Assembly: GCA_916610825.1 (NCBI GenBank)
Contig: OU744447.1
Span: 2,654,146-2,718,145, forward strand
Reading direction: 5' to 3'
Length of the DNA: 64,000 nt
Origin: Haliclystus octoradiatus
Lineage: Eukaryota; Cnidaria; Staurozoa; Stauromedusae; Haliclystidae
Of the stretch, positions 13,490-25,871 are shown piece by piece. The notes under the pieces were generated by a model that saw nothing but the letters and a program-made list of their open reading frames with translations, was not told the DNA's origin and did no database searches. Positions within the stretch are counted from its first letter, which is position 1. Each line of letters starts with the position of its first letter. Made by a program: the position numbers and the translations under genes.

Positions 13490-13830
13490 TTTACCTCCTT
13501 CCAAATTTAAATTTTATTTTTGAAACAAATAATTTGATCTGGAGCTCCCAATTTGATTTTAATTTTGCTGTCTGCTAGATTATCAACCGATGTAGTTGTA
13601 AAAATCTGTAAACTCGGTTGGGCAATGATATGAAACAAAATATCAAATGAAGTCTATTATTTTAAAACATTGTCAGAAAAATATAACATTTATGCCACAA
13701 ATATGTACAAAGCAATCTCGCAAAATATTTGCATAACTTCCCGACATCAGATTAGTATTATTTCACCAGTGAGACGTAGATAATTCTTGGATAGACAACA
13801 AATATGCAAAAAATTTATTTACCCACGGAC
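13490..13830 (+). repeat. Diverged relative of the Helitron-associated unit (left arm)
   Basis: Clearly related to 48700-49020 and its tandem copies: both share the 'gctagattatc' block, the 'atatcaaatgaagt…tattattttaaaaca' block, a 'tttgcataacttcccgaca' block and 'ccagtgagacgta'. Identity is much lower than between the tandem units, so this is an older insertion. It is duplicated in the right arm at about 56810-57140. Confidence 0.6.
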
Positions 13831-14640
13831 AATACTAATAATTTAGAGATTCTACGATGTTATTGCAGTGGAATGACTTAGTTACAAGGATCTGTTGTGT
13901 ATCTAAAGTGCCAAAAATCATTCAATATATGGTTGGTAAAAATTGCGATACTGAAGAATGCAGGCTGTGAATAAACGGAGTCAAATCTCCTGTTGCCCGA
14001 CCGCGAGTCCATTATTGAATCCTTTGTTGCACTTGATCAGGTTCTTTTGTTGCCAAAATAATGGATTTATTCTTATTGTTACAATGTCTATTGTTGTCGC
14101 TTGCTGTTTAAAACGGATCGGATTTAGAAATTTTCTAATATATACTTTCTTTCGAGATCTCGCTTCGTTTTTTTATATGAGTAGCAAAATATCAAAACCA
14201 TTAAAAACCTTAGATGTTATGGCTACCTGTTTTTATGTTAAATTTGTAGACCTGATGATTAATATCCAATATGATGAAATAAAATCAATGCAGTAGTGAT
14301 GATTTATGCTCTATTTAACATAATTTTTCGAAAGAACAAAGCAGGGTTTGATGAAGCATAAGGATTTCAGCTTTTGTTAGGTTTCCAAACACAATTTCAA
14401 GACAGCTTTCAAGACATAACTAAATGACAAAACGAGCTATGTGCGCACCCTGATATTGAAATCGCTAATAGAAGTGCGAGTACAGCATAATGCAATATAG
14501 GAATCAAGCTGGCTATAAAATCTAGATATATACGACGTCACTTTGACGACTGTTCTACATCATGCATAACAAGTGAGAGTTCAATAATGAGTTGACAGTT
14601 GAGCATATTAAAACAAACCAAAATTGATTAAGATACTCAC

Positions 14641-14713
14641 AGTTGGTTGCAGCATCAACGTTTGCGATCAATAACCATGAACTGAATAAGATAAATAAAA
14701 CATTATACTCCAT
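14641..14713 (-). CDS. Discoidin gene exon 1: signal peptide (left copy)
   Basis: ATG at 14713 (minus strand) in the good context ACCAAAATGG. It encodes 24 residues: MEYN, a hydrophobic core VLFILFSSWLLIA, then NVDAATN, a textbook signal peptide with a plausible cleavage site after VDA. The exon ends with one extra base before a GTGAGTATC donor (14632-14640). That phase is exactly what the discoidin exon at 10251 needs, so I assign both to one gene for a secreted protein. The identical exon occurs in the right palindrome arm at 55927-55999 in the opposite orientation. Confidence 0.75.
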
Positions 14714-17701
14714 TTTGGTTGATTTAGATATTCAACTATTTCGCATATTCGTTGGAGCTTTGAACTGTTTTGTTACTTCTATCATCCTTATTCACTTGGA
14801 AATTTGTTCCTTTGAAGCAACCCAATACTCAACTACGACATAGAGCTTTTATTGAAGTTACTATTGAAGATTTTATTTGATGTTATTGTTTTCTGGTTTT
14901 CATGCATATCTATAGCTCATTTGCTTCACTGTGTCTTTTATTTCGATACAAAATCATAGCAGGCAGCTTTTTCTTGCTTCTGTAATCGGCTTGTGGGACT
15001 TCTATTATTCTTGCTGGGAGAACAATAACTAGAATATATATTCTGACTGAAAAGGTTCTGGTTTGTACAGTATTCTCATTAGAAGATTAATTTTAGAGAA
15101 TCTGCCTCGTCAATAAAATATTCAATACAAAACAAAATGCTTTTTCAGAGTTGTTAATTTAATTCTACAAATAACCTTTTATAAGAAGTAGCTTAAGAGA
15201 ATTACAAGCCGGTTTATAAATTAGACATCTTACTTATAATACAGGACATATTTATGTAAAAAATGTAATTTTGCGTACATTATTTCCACATTCTATTTTC
15301 ATACTATGTTTAAAAACACGCTAGCGAGATAACATTATAAATGGAATAAAATTATATTGTATGAATAACTATTGATATGAATGTTGTTGCTATATGTAAC
15401 TGCAATTATTCATCCATCTTCTACTGTATGACATATTAATATTACCATTCAACCGTACACGCTGTCCGAATTTAAATGGCCAAATATTAAAATAAATTCA
15501 CCGAAGTCTTGTAGCCATAAATAAATAAGTAATTTCTGCTAGGCAACGTCTACACGAGAGCAAAAACCCGGGTTTTCAAAAGTCTTTTAAAAGGTCACTT
15601 TCAGATAGATAATCATCTTCAGATAGATAATCAGCTTTCACAAGGCTAGTTATATCAATTTTGTTTAAATAAAACGCTCTAAACTCCAGTATTTCTTAGT
15701 TCGAAGTCTAAAACATGAACAAACAATCTGAACAAACTTGTCTTGTCTAATTCGAATGTTGTCGCTAGACCTTGAAATTTTATGCTCTTTAATATTGTGG
15801 ATCCAGGATTTTTTCCGTTAAGCGTGCTAGTTCCAATGAAGAGGGGACTTTATTTACAGAGATTATTTGAAAAACTGCTTTAAATACTTAAAATTTCCTG
15901 ACAGAAAAATGTTTTCCCTCAAAACGGAGCTCAGATTCCTCTAGCATGAATTGTAACCCAAGCCAACTTCAGTGTCACCTTGATGTTCAAGATTATTATC
16001 ATCTTAAACACCGGCCAAATGACTTTTTTTTCATAGCCCAACACAGGTCAACTCTGATTTTTTTATGTTGGCCAAATCAAAATAGTCATTTGGCCACTTT
16101 GGCCAACTCAGGCGGAAACAGCTTTGATCAGCAAAATTAAAGGATCCAGGAATTGGGTGAAAATGAAGTGATTCGTATTTTGACGCAGACAGTTATTTAT
16201 GTCTGGACTTTGCTTCTATTTATTCAAGTGTGAAATTCCGTTATTTTGGAGTTAATTATCTCTATATATTTTACTGTCGTTTATCATAACACATCATGGC
16301 TCTAAATGATATGTCTAATAAAAGACATTTATACTTGTCAGTACTTGAGAGTATTTGTCAATTGAACACGATTTATCAAAACATTTTGAAACGTTTTTAA
16401 ATGTCATATAGATTTCCTGCATAACTATCTTTTCACTGCTATAGTGTATAGAGTGCATGGTCTAACATATTTCATTTAGATAAACAGTTTTTTTTGTTGA
16501 TATTTGATTTGACAAAAAGATTAATGTAACTGCAATCGTTTCAATTCCTAATCTCTCCCCATTATACGCAAATTTCACTTTAAATTTCCCACTCGTAATT
16601 AAAGCTTGAGTTGAGGCATATCTTCTAATAAGTTTGCTGTATAAAATGCCTATAAATGTGAGTTAACAGTGACTAAACTTTTCTGCTAATTATTGGCTGT
16701 TTTGAATCCATCTGTCTATAAAAGTAACACTGATACGGATATATAGCTGGTTCACACATTTTTATTTTTATTGATATTGATTTGTTATATGTATCTTAAT
16801 CAGCAAAAGATTACCTGGAGTACATTCAATGCACGGTATATAAGTTCAAATATCTGTGGCATCAAATATTTACTATATGCACATATATTACAACTTTTAC
16901 CAACGTTATTCATTCTGAAGTTGAGTTGCAAATGTAAAAGAAGGAACAAGAAACATGGCTAGCATCTAGGAAAATAATAAAAAAGAAGAAAGTCGTTTAG
17001 CAATTACACAGATACATCTTCAGGCGCGACCGCGGGCACATATGAGTTAGTTGATCAGTAATTAAATTCAATCATTTATAGAGTTTAGCATGTGCTGGGA
17101 TCAAAATATGTCTAATATATCAAAATTTATTCATATAATTACTCTATATGTATAATAACTTGTTCGTATTATGCGATACGCAATTTTGAACTTACAATTA
17201 CAATTGCAAAATTATTTTTATTTACTTGTATTTTAAATCAGAATATACATATGCTACTATTATTTTTTTTTAATCTTAACTGCCCCAGACCGCCCACATC
17301 TCCCCCTGACTTATTCCTTTTCAGCAGAATCGGGGTCAAAATTCCATTTGTTTCAGAAATTTGATGAGTTCTTTAAATGTGTAGGTTGAAAACTGTGACA
17401 GTGTTAATAATAATGAAAGGTGAATTTTCAGTTGCAACCCTTTTAGGTGTTTTAAGAGTTTAATTGTGTGTAGCCTAATTGTTGAACGGTTTAGGCCGGG
17501 GTTGAACCTTAGTTGATATTTTTGTTCTTTGATTCTTTCCGTTTTAAGCAAATAAGTCTCAACACAAAACATTTTCAGTAAACCATAAAAAACACTTGAA
17601 ATGAAACCATTTTAATAAAATAAGATAAATAATCACGTCTTAAACAGTTCAGACTATAATAGCTTGTTTAACATTCGTAAAATATAAGCTGAAAATATAA
17701 G
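14714..17701. other. Palindrome arm sequence without recognised genes
   Basis: Upstream of the signal-peptide exon; any promoter should lie near 14714-15000 on the minus strand, but I cannot identify one. ORFs at 15946-16140 and 16771-16962 recur in the other arm only because the arms are duplicates, and show no domain. The Helitron empty site is at 15431/15432 and the MITE empty site is the TTAA at 16397-16400. Confidence 0.6.
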
Positions 17702-18024
17702 CTGAACATGTATGCAGATGATGCAAAATTCTATTCATCAAGAGACAATAACGGAAATTACAATTTAGATCCTTTATCTATGACATTGAACACCTTTTAT
17801 CGATAGGCAATTAATGATTGGCAAGTGATCATTGCTGAAGAAAAATGTAATAAAAAATAAGGAGAGGTCATTCTCTAATGTTGCAATCAGCCGAAGTAAT
17901 AAATATCACTATTGGTTCTGCGTTTAGTCATCGTGTTGTCAACGTTTGGAAATCATTGCCTGATACCGTTGTGACATCTGAAAATCATGTCATTTGTAGC
18001 AATCGATTATTTAAGGTTGAATGA
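17702..18024 (+). pseudogene. LINE reverse transcriptase relic (left arm)
   Basis: 17702 onward reads LNMYADDAKFYSSRDNN, containing the YADD catalytic motif of a CR1-like reverse transcriptase. After a deletion, 17911-18024 reads SAFSHRVVNVWKSLPDTVV, the conserved C-terminal segment of the same class. The frame is broken and most of the domain is missing. The copy in the right arm is at 26742-27059. Confidence 0.65.
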
Positions 18025-18756
18025 TTGCCGTATTGGAAAAATTGTTAATTTTTTTCAACTTTTAGCAATATATCAATATATTTGATAATTCATTTATCAA
18101 TCATGCAAAATGCATTAGTAGGCTCTATATTTAAGTGGAAGTTGTACATTATTTGCCTGTCAATATTACACCATTTCATTTTTGAAGAAATATTCTATTC
18201 TATTCTATACTACTTAGAAAAATTCACAATACACCTTCCCCATTTTCAAAGTTCTGGAAACGGTTTGGCAAGCGCTGCTAGTCTCTAGGAAGCAAATAAT
18301 GTGAAAGTTGTGTAAAATGCATAATCTAAAATGGAATTTGTAGAAAAAAGGTGTAACTGTTATGAAAAGGGTGCGATCAAATCCCTTGGTTTTTGCATTT
18401 ACACCCCAAAAAGTTCACTTTTTACACTTTCATTTTTAAGACTGTGCATGGTATAGAATTCCTTTTTATTCTGACAATCAAGAAGTATGTTAATAATCTA
18501 GAATTGTTTAAAGATCCAATTAATTGATATAGCACTTAAGGGTATAACCAATTTTCCTTGGAAATACAATCCCATTCAATGTTGAGACTTTTGTTTTCAT
18601 GTGAAAATGTATTCAATCACAGGACTATATCTTATAACGATACTACAGTCATAGAGGATGCTGGAGACAAAAGGAAAACCGTTCATTCTCCATACTCTTT
18701 TTAATATTTAATACATGCTTATGCTTTAACTTGAACTTGTGATCTTAATAAACCAA

Positions 18757-18887
18757 ATGTCGACAAGACCTCGAAAAAGAGCATCTCGACAACGCGTCAA
18801 ATGTAATGAATGTGCAAAGGAGATTGGTTCTGACTATCAACATAAACATGCTGAAAAACATCCTGAATGCACAGTTAATGGAAGCAG
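18757..18887 (+). CDS. Candidate first exon, small zinc-finger-like protein (left arm)
   Basis: ATG at 18757 in context ACCAAATGT. It encodes MSTRPRKRASRQRVKCNECA, then KEIGSDYQHKHAEKHPEC, and ends in …NGSR at a potential donor (AG|GTATGC, 18888 on). A basic N-terminus is followed by C-x2-C and H-x3-H spacing, compatible with one small zinc finger of the type found at the start of transposase-derived or BED/TTF-like proteins. The exon is 131 nt in both palindrome arms with an unbroken frame. No following exon was identified; it would lie toward the palindrome spacer. The function is unknown and the exon could be a transposon remnant. Confidence 0.45.
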
Positions 18888-19820
18888 GTATGCTGATTAT
18901 TGATCAATCTTTCATATTTAAATTAAAATATTATAGAACTTTAAATTGTAAAAGTAGAGAAAATTGGATAATGCAGAAAGGGATAATTTTTTTTTATCGC
19001 TGATGATCGCTTCGTCGTGTGAACTTCAAGTAGAAAATATGACTCTCTGACTTTTGCTACTATTACTGATAATATATATTTTATCTATTATGTATTATCA
19101 TAACTATTTCAACACATATATATAGATCAAATTGAATGTAACTAGATTTTGTGAATCCTCTGACTTAACTGTTTCAAATAAATGCATGAAGAAATCTATG
19201 TAGAAAAGATGAGCAAAGCCGAAATTTAATTGAGAAAATATTCTATTTTATTGTTTTCTGTTCAGATGAGCAAAAAGTTGAGAAGTGAAAAGTGGAACCA
19301 TAGTCACTAGAATATATGGTTAGGAAAGCGGTACTGATCAAAAGGGGTTTGTCTTTGATGTACTTTTTCCGTCTCAAGTGGTTCTGATGGTGCACACGAT
19401 TTCTCACGCAATCAAGTAAATACAGAGTTTCTATATAAATTCTATGCTATAATCTTCGCTTATTATTATGTTGCATTAATTATTTTAAGGATATTATACA
19501 TAATTTAAGTGATCTCATTGCATCAACAATCTCAACATCAAAATAGCGAAGTCGACTTCAGTTATCGATTTAGTATACAATTCCTTTTATAGTATTTATA
19601 GTATACTTTACCACCGCAAAAATATAGCTATCTACTGTCTTAAAATCTATGCATCTATAAATGCAGAATAGAACTATCCTATTATGTCTTTAATTCTTTA
19701 TGAAAATAGTAAGTAGTTTCTGTTCAATGGCAGTATTTCAATACATTATATATCACAGTAAAGAAATCTAAATAATGATTCTGACCGGCTCAGAGTCAAA
19801 TACATACAAAAACGGATGAA
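18888..19820. other. Palindrome arm, inner end
   Basis: No gene recognised. It contains a 36-bp motif (19298-19333) found again inside the spacer at 23340-23375. Confidence 0.6.
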
Positions 19821-19839
19821 ATTCGTTTTGTTGTAAGAT

Positions 19840-20550
19840 CGAAAAATATGACCTTCCTGGACATTACCCGATTTACATATAACCAGTGGTGTGCTCCAAG
19901 GATCTGTCCTCGGACCGCTTTAATTCATTATTTATGTAAATGACCTATCAAATTGTGTTAAACCTGGCTGGGACATCAAGCTATTTGCTGATGACGCAAA
20001 AATGTTGTTTGCGCGGAGTGATGGGGATGCAAACCCACTTTTCGCATTTGAAGCAATTTTGACAAACCAGGCGCAGATTGGCATATGAAGGTATCTACGC
20101 CCAAATGCCAAGTATTCTGCTTTGATAACAGTAAAATCAACACAGTTGAATACAGATTATCTGGAAATACCTTAAATCAGAGATCAAATATCTGAAATGC
20201 GAGATCTTGTCATTTCATTATCGTCAAACCTTGAATCATCAATCCATTATGAAAGGATAGCAAAAAATGCCTCATCGATGGCTTGATTGTTTATTCAAAA
20301 TAGTTTTTATGTTACACTGATACTCTGCTGAAAGCTTATAAAATTTCTGTCTGACCAATCATGGATTCGCCCACTCCAGTATGGATCCCACATTTGCATA
20401 AAGATATTTGAGTATTAGAGCGTGTTAGGCTTTTATTTACAAAATCAATATTTACTCATCAAAACTTTGATTCTGAAGAATCGTATAAAGAAAGATTGAT
20501 ATCTTCGTAACTTAAAAGTTTACAACCGACATCTGCATGTTGTGGGTTTT
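19840..20550 (+). pseudogene. CR1-like LINE reverse transcriptase relic
   Basis: From 19885 it reads SGVLQGSVLGPL, a stop, then FIIYVNDLSNCVKPGWDIKL and FADDAKML: the conserved GVxQGSxLGPLLF and FADD motifs of a non-LTR reverse transcriptase with a nonsense mutation. Further down, around 20330-20520, fragments resembling LLKAYK…SPVWIP and the ERV/RLLFTK region of the same proteins can be read in shifted frames. Dead element, 5'- and 3'-truncated. Confidence 0.75.
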
Positions 20551-21378
20551 GTGTGCGCTTTGTGAGATAGTATGTGCGTGGTGTCAGATTTTGTGTGCGT
20601 GTTTTTCACATTTTAATCACTGTATAAAAAATAAACAATTATAGAAAAGGTACGAAGAAGATTAACCTATCCAAATAATTATGCATAGAACTTTCAGCTT
20701 TACAATGCTTATTGAAAAATTACAATCTTTGCATATTTATCATAGTCCGGCTCCTGCTGACATGGTATAATACCCTTGCAGGAGTTGAAGTTTAACCCCC
20801 GGATCCAACACCTGTATTGTCTACATGAGCATGAAAAGATTTGTAACGAATACATTGGGATAGTAGGATTGATCATTATTATTTATATCGAATCCAAAAT
20901 TGATTTGAAACTGAATTAAAACTCAATATCTAATATGTTACTTCACTTCTTTCTTATTTAAACACTGAGCCTCAAATATGGGTGAATTCATGGAGAATTA
21001 ATTAAGGTTGACCTTAACTGATTCAAGCACAAAAGAACAAAGCCATAGGCTCAGAGATTTGATACAGATAATTATGAAAACGTAAAGATAACCGGACCTT
21101 GTCTGGGTCTATCATGGTATCTTCGGGCTAACTATTTTCTTGATAAGTTAACGCAATGGTAATTTTCAGACTAGAATACAGTATATACCTAATAAAAGTT
21201 TCGAAGAATTTCCTTTTCACAACTAGCCTCATACATGATAATATATATAGTCGAAGAAATGTAAATCAAATTGAGAATATTGGATTAATTCATTTCCAGT
21301 AATAACAGTTACAATAACAAAAGCAATGCATTGGTAGTTTAGCAATAAACATTTCTCGAAGGCCCCTTTCCTCTTTCA

Positions 21379-21785
21379 TTATGAACAAGAGATGGGGTAC
21401 CACTTTCCCCTTAATCTAATCAAAGAATATGATAATCTGTAAGCAAGAGCAACAAAACTAGCACCAATTGATTCAAGAGCATCACGTCCAGCTGCATTTA
21501 ATAGCCCAAAACTTTCATCGTGTGTAGCAACTAATACGAAAGAGTTATTAGGGATTTCCTTGTTGAGGAAATCTGCCATTTCGTCACTTGCTGTTGCTAC
21601 ACCATGTGTATCCAATCCTATGGAATCTGTTACAACGTGTGTTGTAGCATCGCCAACAACAATATTAAATAATGTTCAACTCCATTGACATGAATTGAAG
21701 CTGTAACCACACCTAAGGGGTGTCCCTTGATTGTATACAACTTTGATTGGATCTTCACATCCTTCAGATATGATAGATAGATACA
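21379..21785 (-). pseudogene. Exon of an ILEI-domain-like protein, frame-damaged
   Basis: An acceptor TTATTTTCAG lies just upstream (21786-21788 on). Downstream one frame reads IKGHPLGVVTASIHVNGVEH, and another NIVVGDATTHVV, then DTHGVATASDEMADFL, FVLVATHDES and LESIGAS. The alternation 'A-x-I-x-VNG … xDTHG … FL … IVxVATxDE … LxxxG' matches the ILEI domain (interleukin-like EMT inducer; FAM3, CEMIP/TMEM2 and related secreted or membrane proteins). A one-base frame change near 21660 separates the halves, and the end after SYSLI may be shifted again. This could be a decayed gene fragment or a sequencing/assembly error. No neighbouring exon recognised. Confidence 0.5.
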
Positions 21786-22068
21786 CTGAAAATAAATAAG
21801 ATAAAAACAATGAGATTAGATCATTTTACATTAGTGCATCAAGATTGTTTTTAAATTAATAAAGTGTCTTTACTAATTACGATTCACTGGTAGCAATAGG
21901 TGCTACTGAACATCCCATATCTGATAGGAAATAAAGTCACAATTAAATATAGAACTTGCCATTATAATTTGGATAATCTACTTCTAAATTTACGCTATTT
22001 CCAATTGTATGTCAGTATGTAAGACGGGGATTCACGATGCCATTTTTGATGCAATTGATTTGAAACAC

Positions 22069-22910
22069 ATATCAATGGATTCGTTATCAACCAGAGGCGT
22101 ACATGGCCGGCTTCATTTCTTAAATAAATACATCGAAGTTGATAAAAACCAATGAAAACTGTTTCCATTTTCAATAACAATGCTTTCTCAGATTGAAGCG
22201 CTAACTAAGCCGTTTTGCACATGAATTACTTTCTATTGTCACTGAGCAACAGTGCAGATCGATCTTTTGTTTTGTGTATGGTCATGCGTCAGAATGGAAA
22301 TTATATAATCAATTTTTTTGAAAATTATTTATAAACTATTCGGATTGGAACGATATCACGTTTGTAAATAAACCCACGCTGGGAAAATTCTTATTTATTT
22401 AACTAAAAAACGTAAACAATAATAAATAGTTTTTGCTTTTGGGAAAGTGGATTGAATCAAATATGGAATAATCATATCGATGGATTTGTCATTAACCAGA
22501 GGGGTACATACGGCCAGCTTCATTTTTCAACGAAATACATTTAAAGTTGAGAAAAACAATAAAACCTGTTTTCGTTTTTCAACAATAATCCTTTCTCAGA
22601 CTGAAGCGCTAATTAAACAGTTTATCACTTGAATGAATTTTTATTGTCTCACAAATACAAAACAGTACAATCTTTGTTGCGACCTGACAGATAATTTTTG
22701 TAGTATTTTCATCGTAGTAATTCTCAGAATGAAATTCAAACATAAACAAACTAAAACACGTATATTTATATGAAAGTGAAAAAAAGATGTGTTACATCTT
22801 ATCTTTAATTGGAAATTATATAATGATTGATCATAGATTATTATTGGAAAATGATTTCGAATGGAAGGTTATGAAATTTGTAAACAAATCCGCGTTATGG
22901 AAATCAAATT
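22069..22910. repeat. Tandem duplication, ~405-bp period, two units
   Basis: Unit 1 starts at 22069 and unit 2 at 22474. They share blocks such as 'atcaatggattcgttatcaaccagagg' versus its diverged partner, 'gctttctcagattgaagcgctaa' and the 'tttgtaaacaaa' stretch. Units differ by perhaps a fifth of positions, so the duplication is old. No coding signal. Confidence 0.65.
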
Positions 22911-24275
22911 ACGAAAATATAAAATAAAAATATTTCCTGATTATTACAGCCAGTGTTAAATTGTACAGTACTGCGATGAAATATAAATTACAAGAAATTA
23001 AAAGAATTAAAAGAAACAATTGCACTACCAGTTTCCACTTCATCAGTGACAATAAATAAATTAAAATATGTAAGAAAGTACGTGACTGTAATTAATAAAA
23101 TAAGATGTAAAGAAATGATAAATAGATTCCCATTCTATACTTTTTCAGAAGTCACTTGAATCATGCTTGAGTAAAATTTTGAATAACCACATTATGAATA
23201 AAGAATAATCAATGAAATTTGTTCGGGATGTGCCAGTGTTGTTACAGGAAACAGAATTAAGAAATTTTTCATTGATTTTTTTTGGATGGGGTGTATGGCT
23301 ACTTAGTACCTAATTTGTAAACAAATCCTGTGCGTTCCACCATAGTCACTAGAATATATGGTTAGGAAAGCGGTATTTGTCTCAAAAGATTGCCATTCAT
23401 GATCAGATGGTGCCGCACAGCTGCTGCCGACTATGTTGACTTGCAATATGCCACGCCTTTCATAGTGCACATGCAAATATCTGTATTTTCACTTCAACAG
23501 CGTTTGGTAGCGGTCGCAAAGTTTTGCTGCTGTTATTTAGGGATGTTTTTACAAAATAGATTCGTTTATTATGGTTCTAACTCATGTAACTACTTGTGGT
23601 AATCATCCTTCGCTTTATATCTGGACTGAAAAACTGATGATGGCAAAAGACTACTGATTATCAATTTATTTTCAAGCTCAATAAGGTGAGTTTACAACGA
23701 AATGGCTAGGCCTGATCACTATTATAGCAATGATGTTTGCAATTTGCATTCTTTCATGATTAATGGATGGGCAAATATCGAATTTACATTTGTATTTCGT
23801 TGCAAAGTTGTTATTAGACCTGAGGCACTAATGATTAAATATATTTTTAATATATTAATATGATTATAGCGTCGGATCTTAACCGTTTGGTGTTGCTGTC
23901 GCTGTAGATTATTATTGTGGTTTTTGACTTCTATAATCATCTTATAATTTCCCTTGATTTGTATTCTAGATAGCACATTCAAGGAACAATCTGACAAATA
24001 GAGAAAGAAAGAAATATTAGCAGAGAAAGATAATCTCTGACCGATGCTCCGTTGCTGTAGCGAAATTGAAAAATTGCAAATAATGATTCACAACGGCATG
24101 GTTATTCTGCCAGCTTTAATGGACATTTTACAACCAGAATTATTCCAACAACAACTATGAGCATATATTTGCTAGCTGTTAACTATATGAAGAAGAATAT
24201 CGGCATGATTTTAGTGGAAAATTTATGAAATATACCCTTCAGACCTTTACGGGACTAAATGAAAGGAAATTGATA

Positions 24276-24321
24276 AATCACTCTCCTCAAAATGTTTAGG
24301 AGAGCTGTAGGAGAGTGATTT
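24276..24321. repeat. Short hairpin, 13-bp stem
   Basis: AAATCACTCTCCT (24276-24288) and its exact reverse complement (24309-24321) flank a 20-nt loop. No flanking element recognised. Confidence 0.6.
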
Positions 24322-24486
24322 TGAAAATAACAAATTTCAATGTTTACTGATAACTGAGTTTTGCTGCTCTGAAGTTTGGCTCGCATTAGTATTTGTAACA
24401 ATTAATCGTGGAAATGGAATAGAGAACGAGATCGTCTTGTTAAAATCAGCATTACTTGTTTATCAGAAGAGCAATATACTGCAATG

Positions 24487-24504
24487 ATATATATATATAT
24501 ATAT
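24487..24504. repeat. (AT)n microsatellite
   Basis: An uninterrupted run of about nine AT dinucleotides in the spacer. Confidence 0.8.
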
Positions 24505-25871
24505 GCCTAATGTTTTTTCTTGACATACTGAGGTGAATATCTACTGCATTCTATCATATGATTCTATTAAGAAGGGAACTTGATTAAGAAGTTGTAATGT
24601 AGACTTGATGGCTATTGTCAATTATTTATTGTTCAACGTTAAGCTCACAAATGTTTAATAAAGACATTTAATTAATTTTCTAGAATTAATTTCTGGATGA
24701 CTAATGATCAATCTTTTCATTTTACATACAAGCATTTCATCAAACGGTATAAAGCTCAATATGTAGACTATGTGCTTCATATAAATTGTATTTGTTAGCG
24801 GAGCATGTTCATAAACAATGTTACAATATGCGATATCAGATAAATCAGATATTTATTTATGCTATCGCTTAGTATGTTTTGATTTATTCACATAAATGAT
24901 TTGAATTTTACAATGTAACTTATCGTCTCTTATGCCTATTCATCCGTTTTTGTATGTATTTGACTCTGAGCCGGTCAGAAGCATTATTTAGATTTCTTTA
25001 CTGTGATATATAATGTATTGAAATACTGCCATTGAACAGAAACTTCTTACTATTTTCATAAAGAATTAAAGACATAATAGGATAGTTCTATTCTGCATTT
25101 ATAGATGCATAGATTTTAAGACAGTAGATAGCTATATTTTTGCGGTGGTAAAGTATACTATAAATACTATAAAAGGAATTGTATACTAAATCGATAACTG
25201 AAGTCGACTTCGCTATTTTGATGTTGAGATTGTTTATGCAATGAGATAACTTAAATTATGTATAATATCCTTAAAATAATTAATGCAACATAATAATAAG
25301 CGAAGATTATAGCATAGAATTTATATAGAAACTCTGTATTTACTTGATTGCGTGAGAAATCGTGTGCACCATCAAAACCACTTTTGACGGAAAAAGTACA
25401 TCAAAGACAAACCCCCTTTGATCAGTACCGCTTTCCTAACCATATATTCTAGTGACTATGGTTCCACTTTTCATTTCTCAACTTTTTGCTCATCTGAACA
25501 GAAAACAATAAAATAGAATATTTTCTCAATTAAATTTCGGCTTTGATCATCTTTTCTACATAGATTTCTTCATGCATTTATTTGAAACAGTTAAGTCAGA
25601 GGATTCACAAAATCTAGTTACATTCAATTTGACCTATATATATGTGTTGAAATAGTTATGATAATACATAATAGATAAAATATATATTATCAGTAATAAA
25701 AGCAAAAGTCAGAGAGTCATATTTTCTACTTGAAGTTCACACGACGAAGCGATCATCAGCGATAAAAAAAAATTATCCCTTTCTGCATTATCCAATTTTC
25801 TCTACTTTTACAATTTAAAGTTCTATAATATTTTAATTTAAATATGAAAGATTGATCAATAATCAGCATAC

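Larger units (their letters stand above)
10252..14640 (-). other. First intron of the discoidin gene (left copy)
   Basis: About 4.4 kb from the signal-peptide exon donor to the first discoidin acceptor. From about 11220 rightward it belongs to the palindrome arm. It contains a Harbinger transposase relic (11817-11883) and an old relative of the Helitron-associated unit (about 13490-13830). Otherwise AT-rich with no recognised gene. Confidence 0.5.
11220..19820 (+). repeat. Giant palindrome, left arm
   Basis: Reverse-complement partner of three right-arm segments: 15432-19820 pairs with 24939-29525, about 13240-15431 pairs with 55208-57386, and 11220 to about 13233 pairs with 61910-64000. The inner end is sharp: the match stops at 19820/24939. 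The outer end is unknown because the partner runs off the window at 64000. Arms agree closely by eye, with scattered substitutions and small indels. The left arm carries the empty sites of the MITE, the Helitron array and the LINE found in the right arm. Confidence 0.9.
19821..24938. other. Palindrome spacer
   Basis: The 5,118 bp between the inner ends of the two arms, not itself symmetrical. It holds a LINE relic (about 19840-20550), a damaged ILEI-like exon (21379-21785), a tandem duplication (22069-22910) and short simple repeats. About 22911-24275 contains nothing else I can identify apart from one 36-bp motif copy. Confidence 0.8.

Noticed and set aside
13958..14296. 112-codon ORF repeated at 56330-56653
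   Set aside because: No domain, no splice logic, and the end differs by frame between arms; duplicated only because it lies in the palindrome.
14643..14843. 66-codon plus-strand ORF identical in both palindrome arms
   Set aside because: It is antisense to the signal-peptide exon; identity reflects the arm duplication, and the minus-strand reading has start context, signal peptide and a phase-matched donor.
17336..17572. 78-codon ORF repeated at 27187-27423
   Set aside because: Open in both arms but shows no recognisable motif or start context; arm duplication explains the repetition. Left as unsupported rather than called a gene.
19820..24939. Palindrome arms as terminal repeats of one giant transposon (Polinton/Maverick-like)
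   Set aside because: No integrase, polymerase or capsid genes in the spacer, no target duplication visible, and the arms contain host-like exons and older transposon debris.
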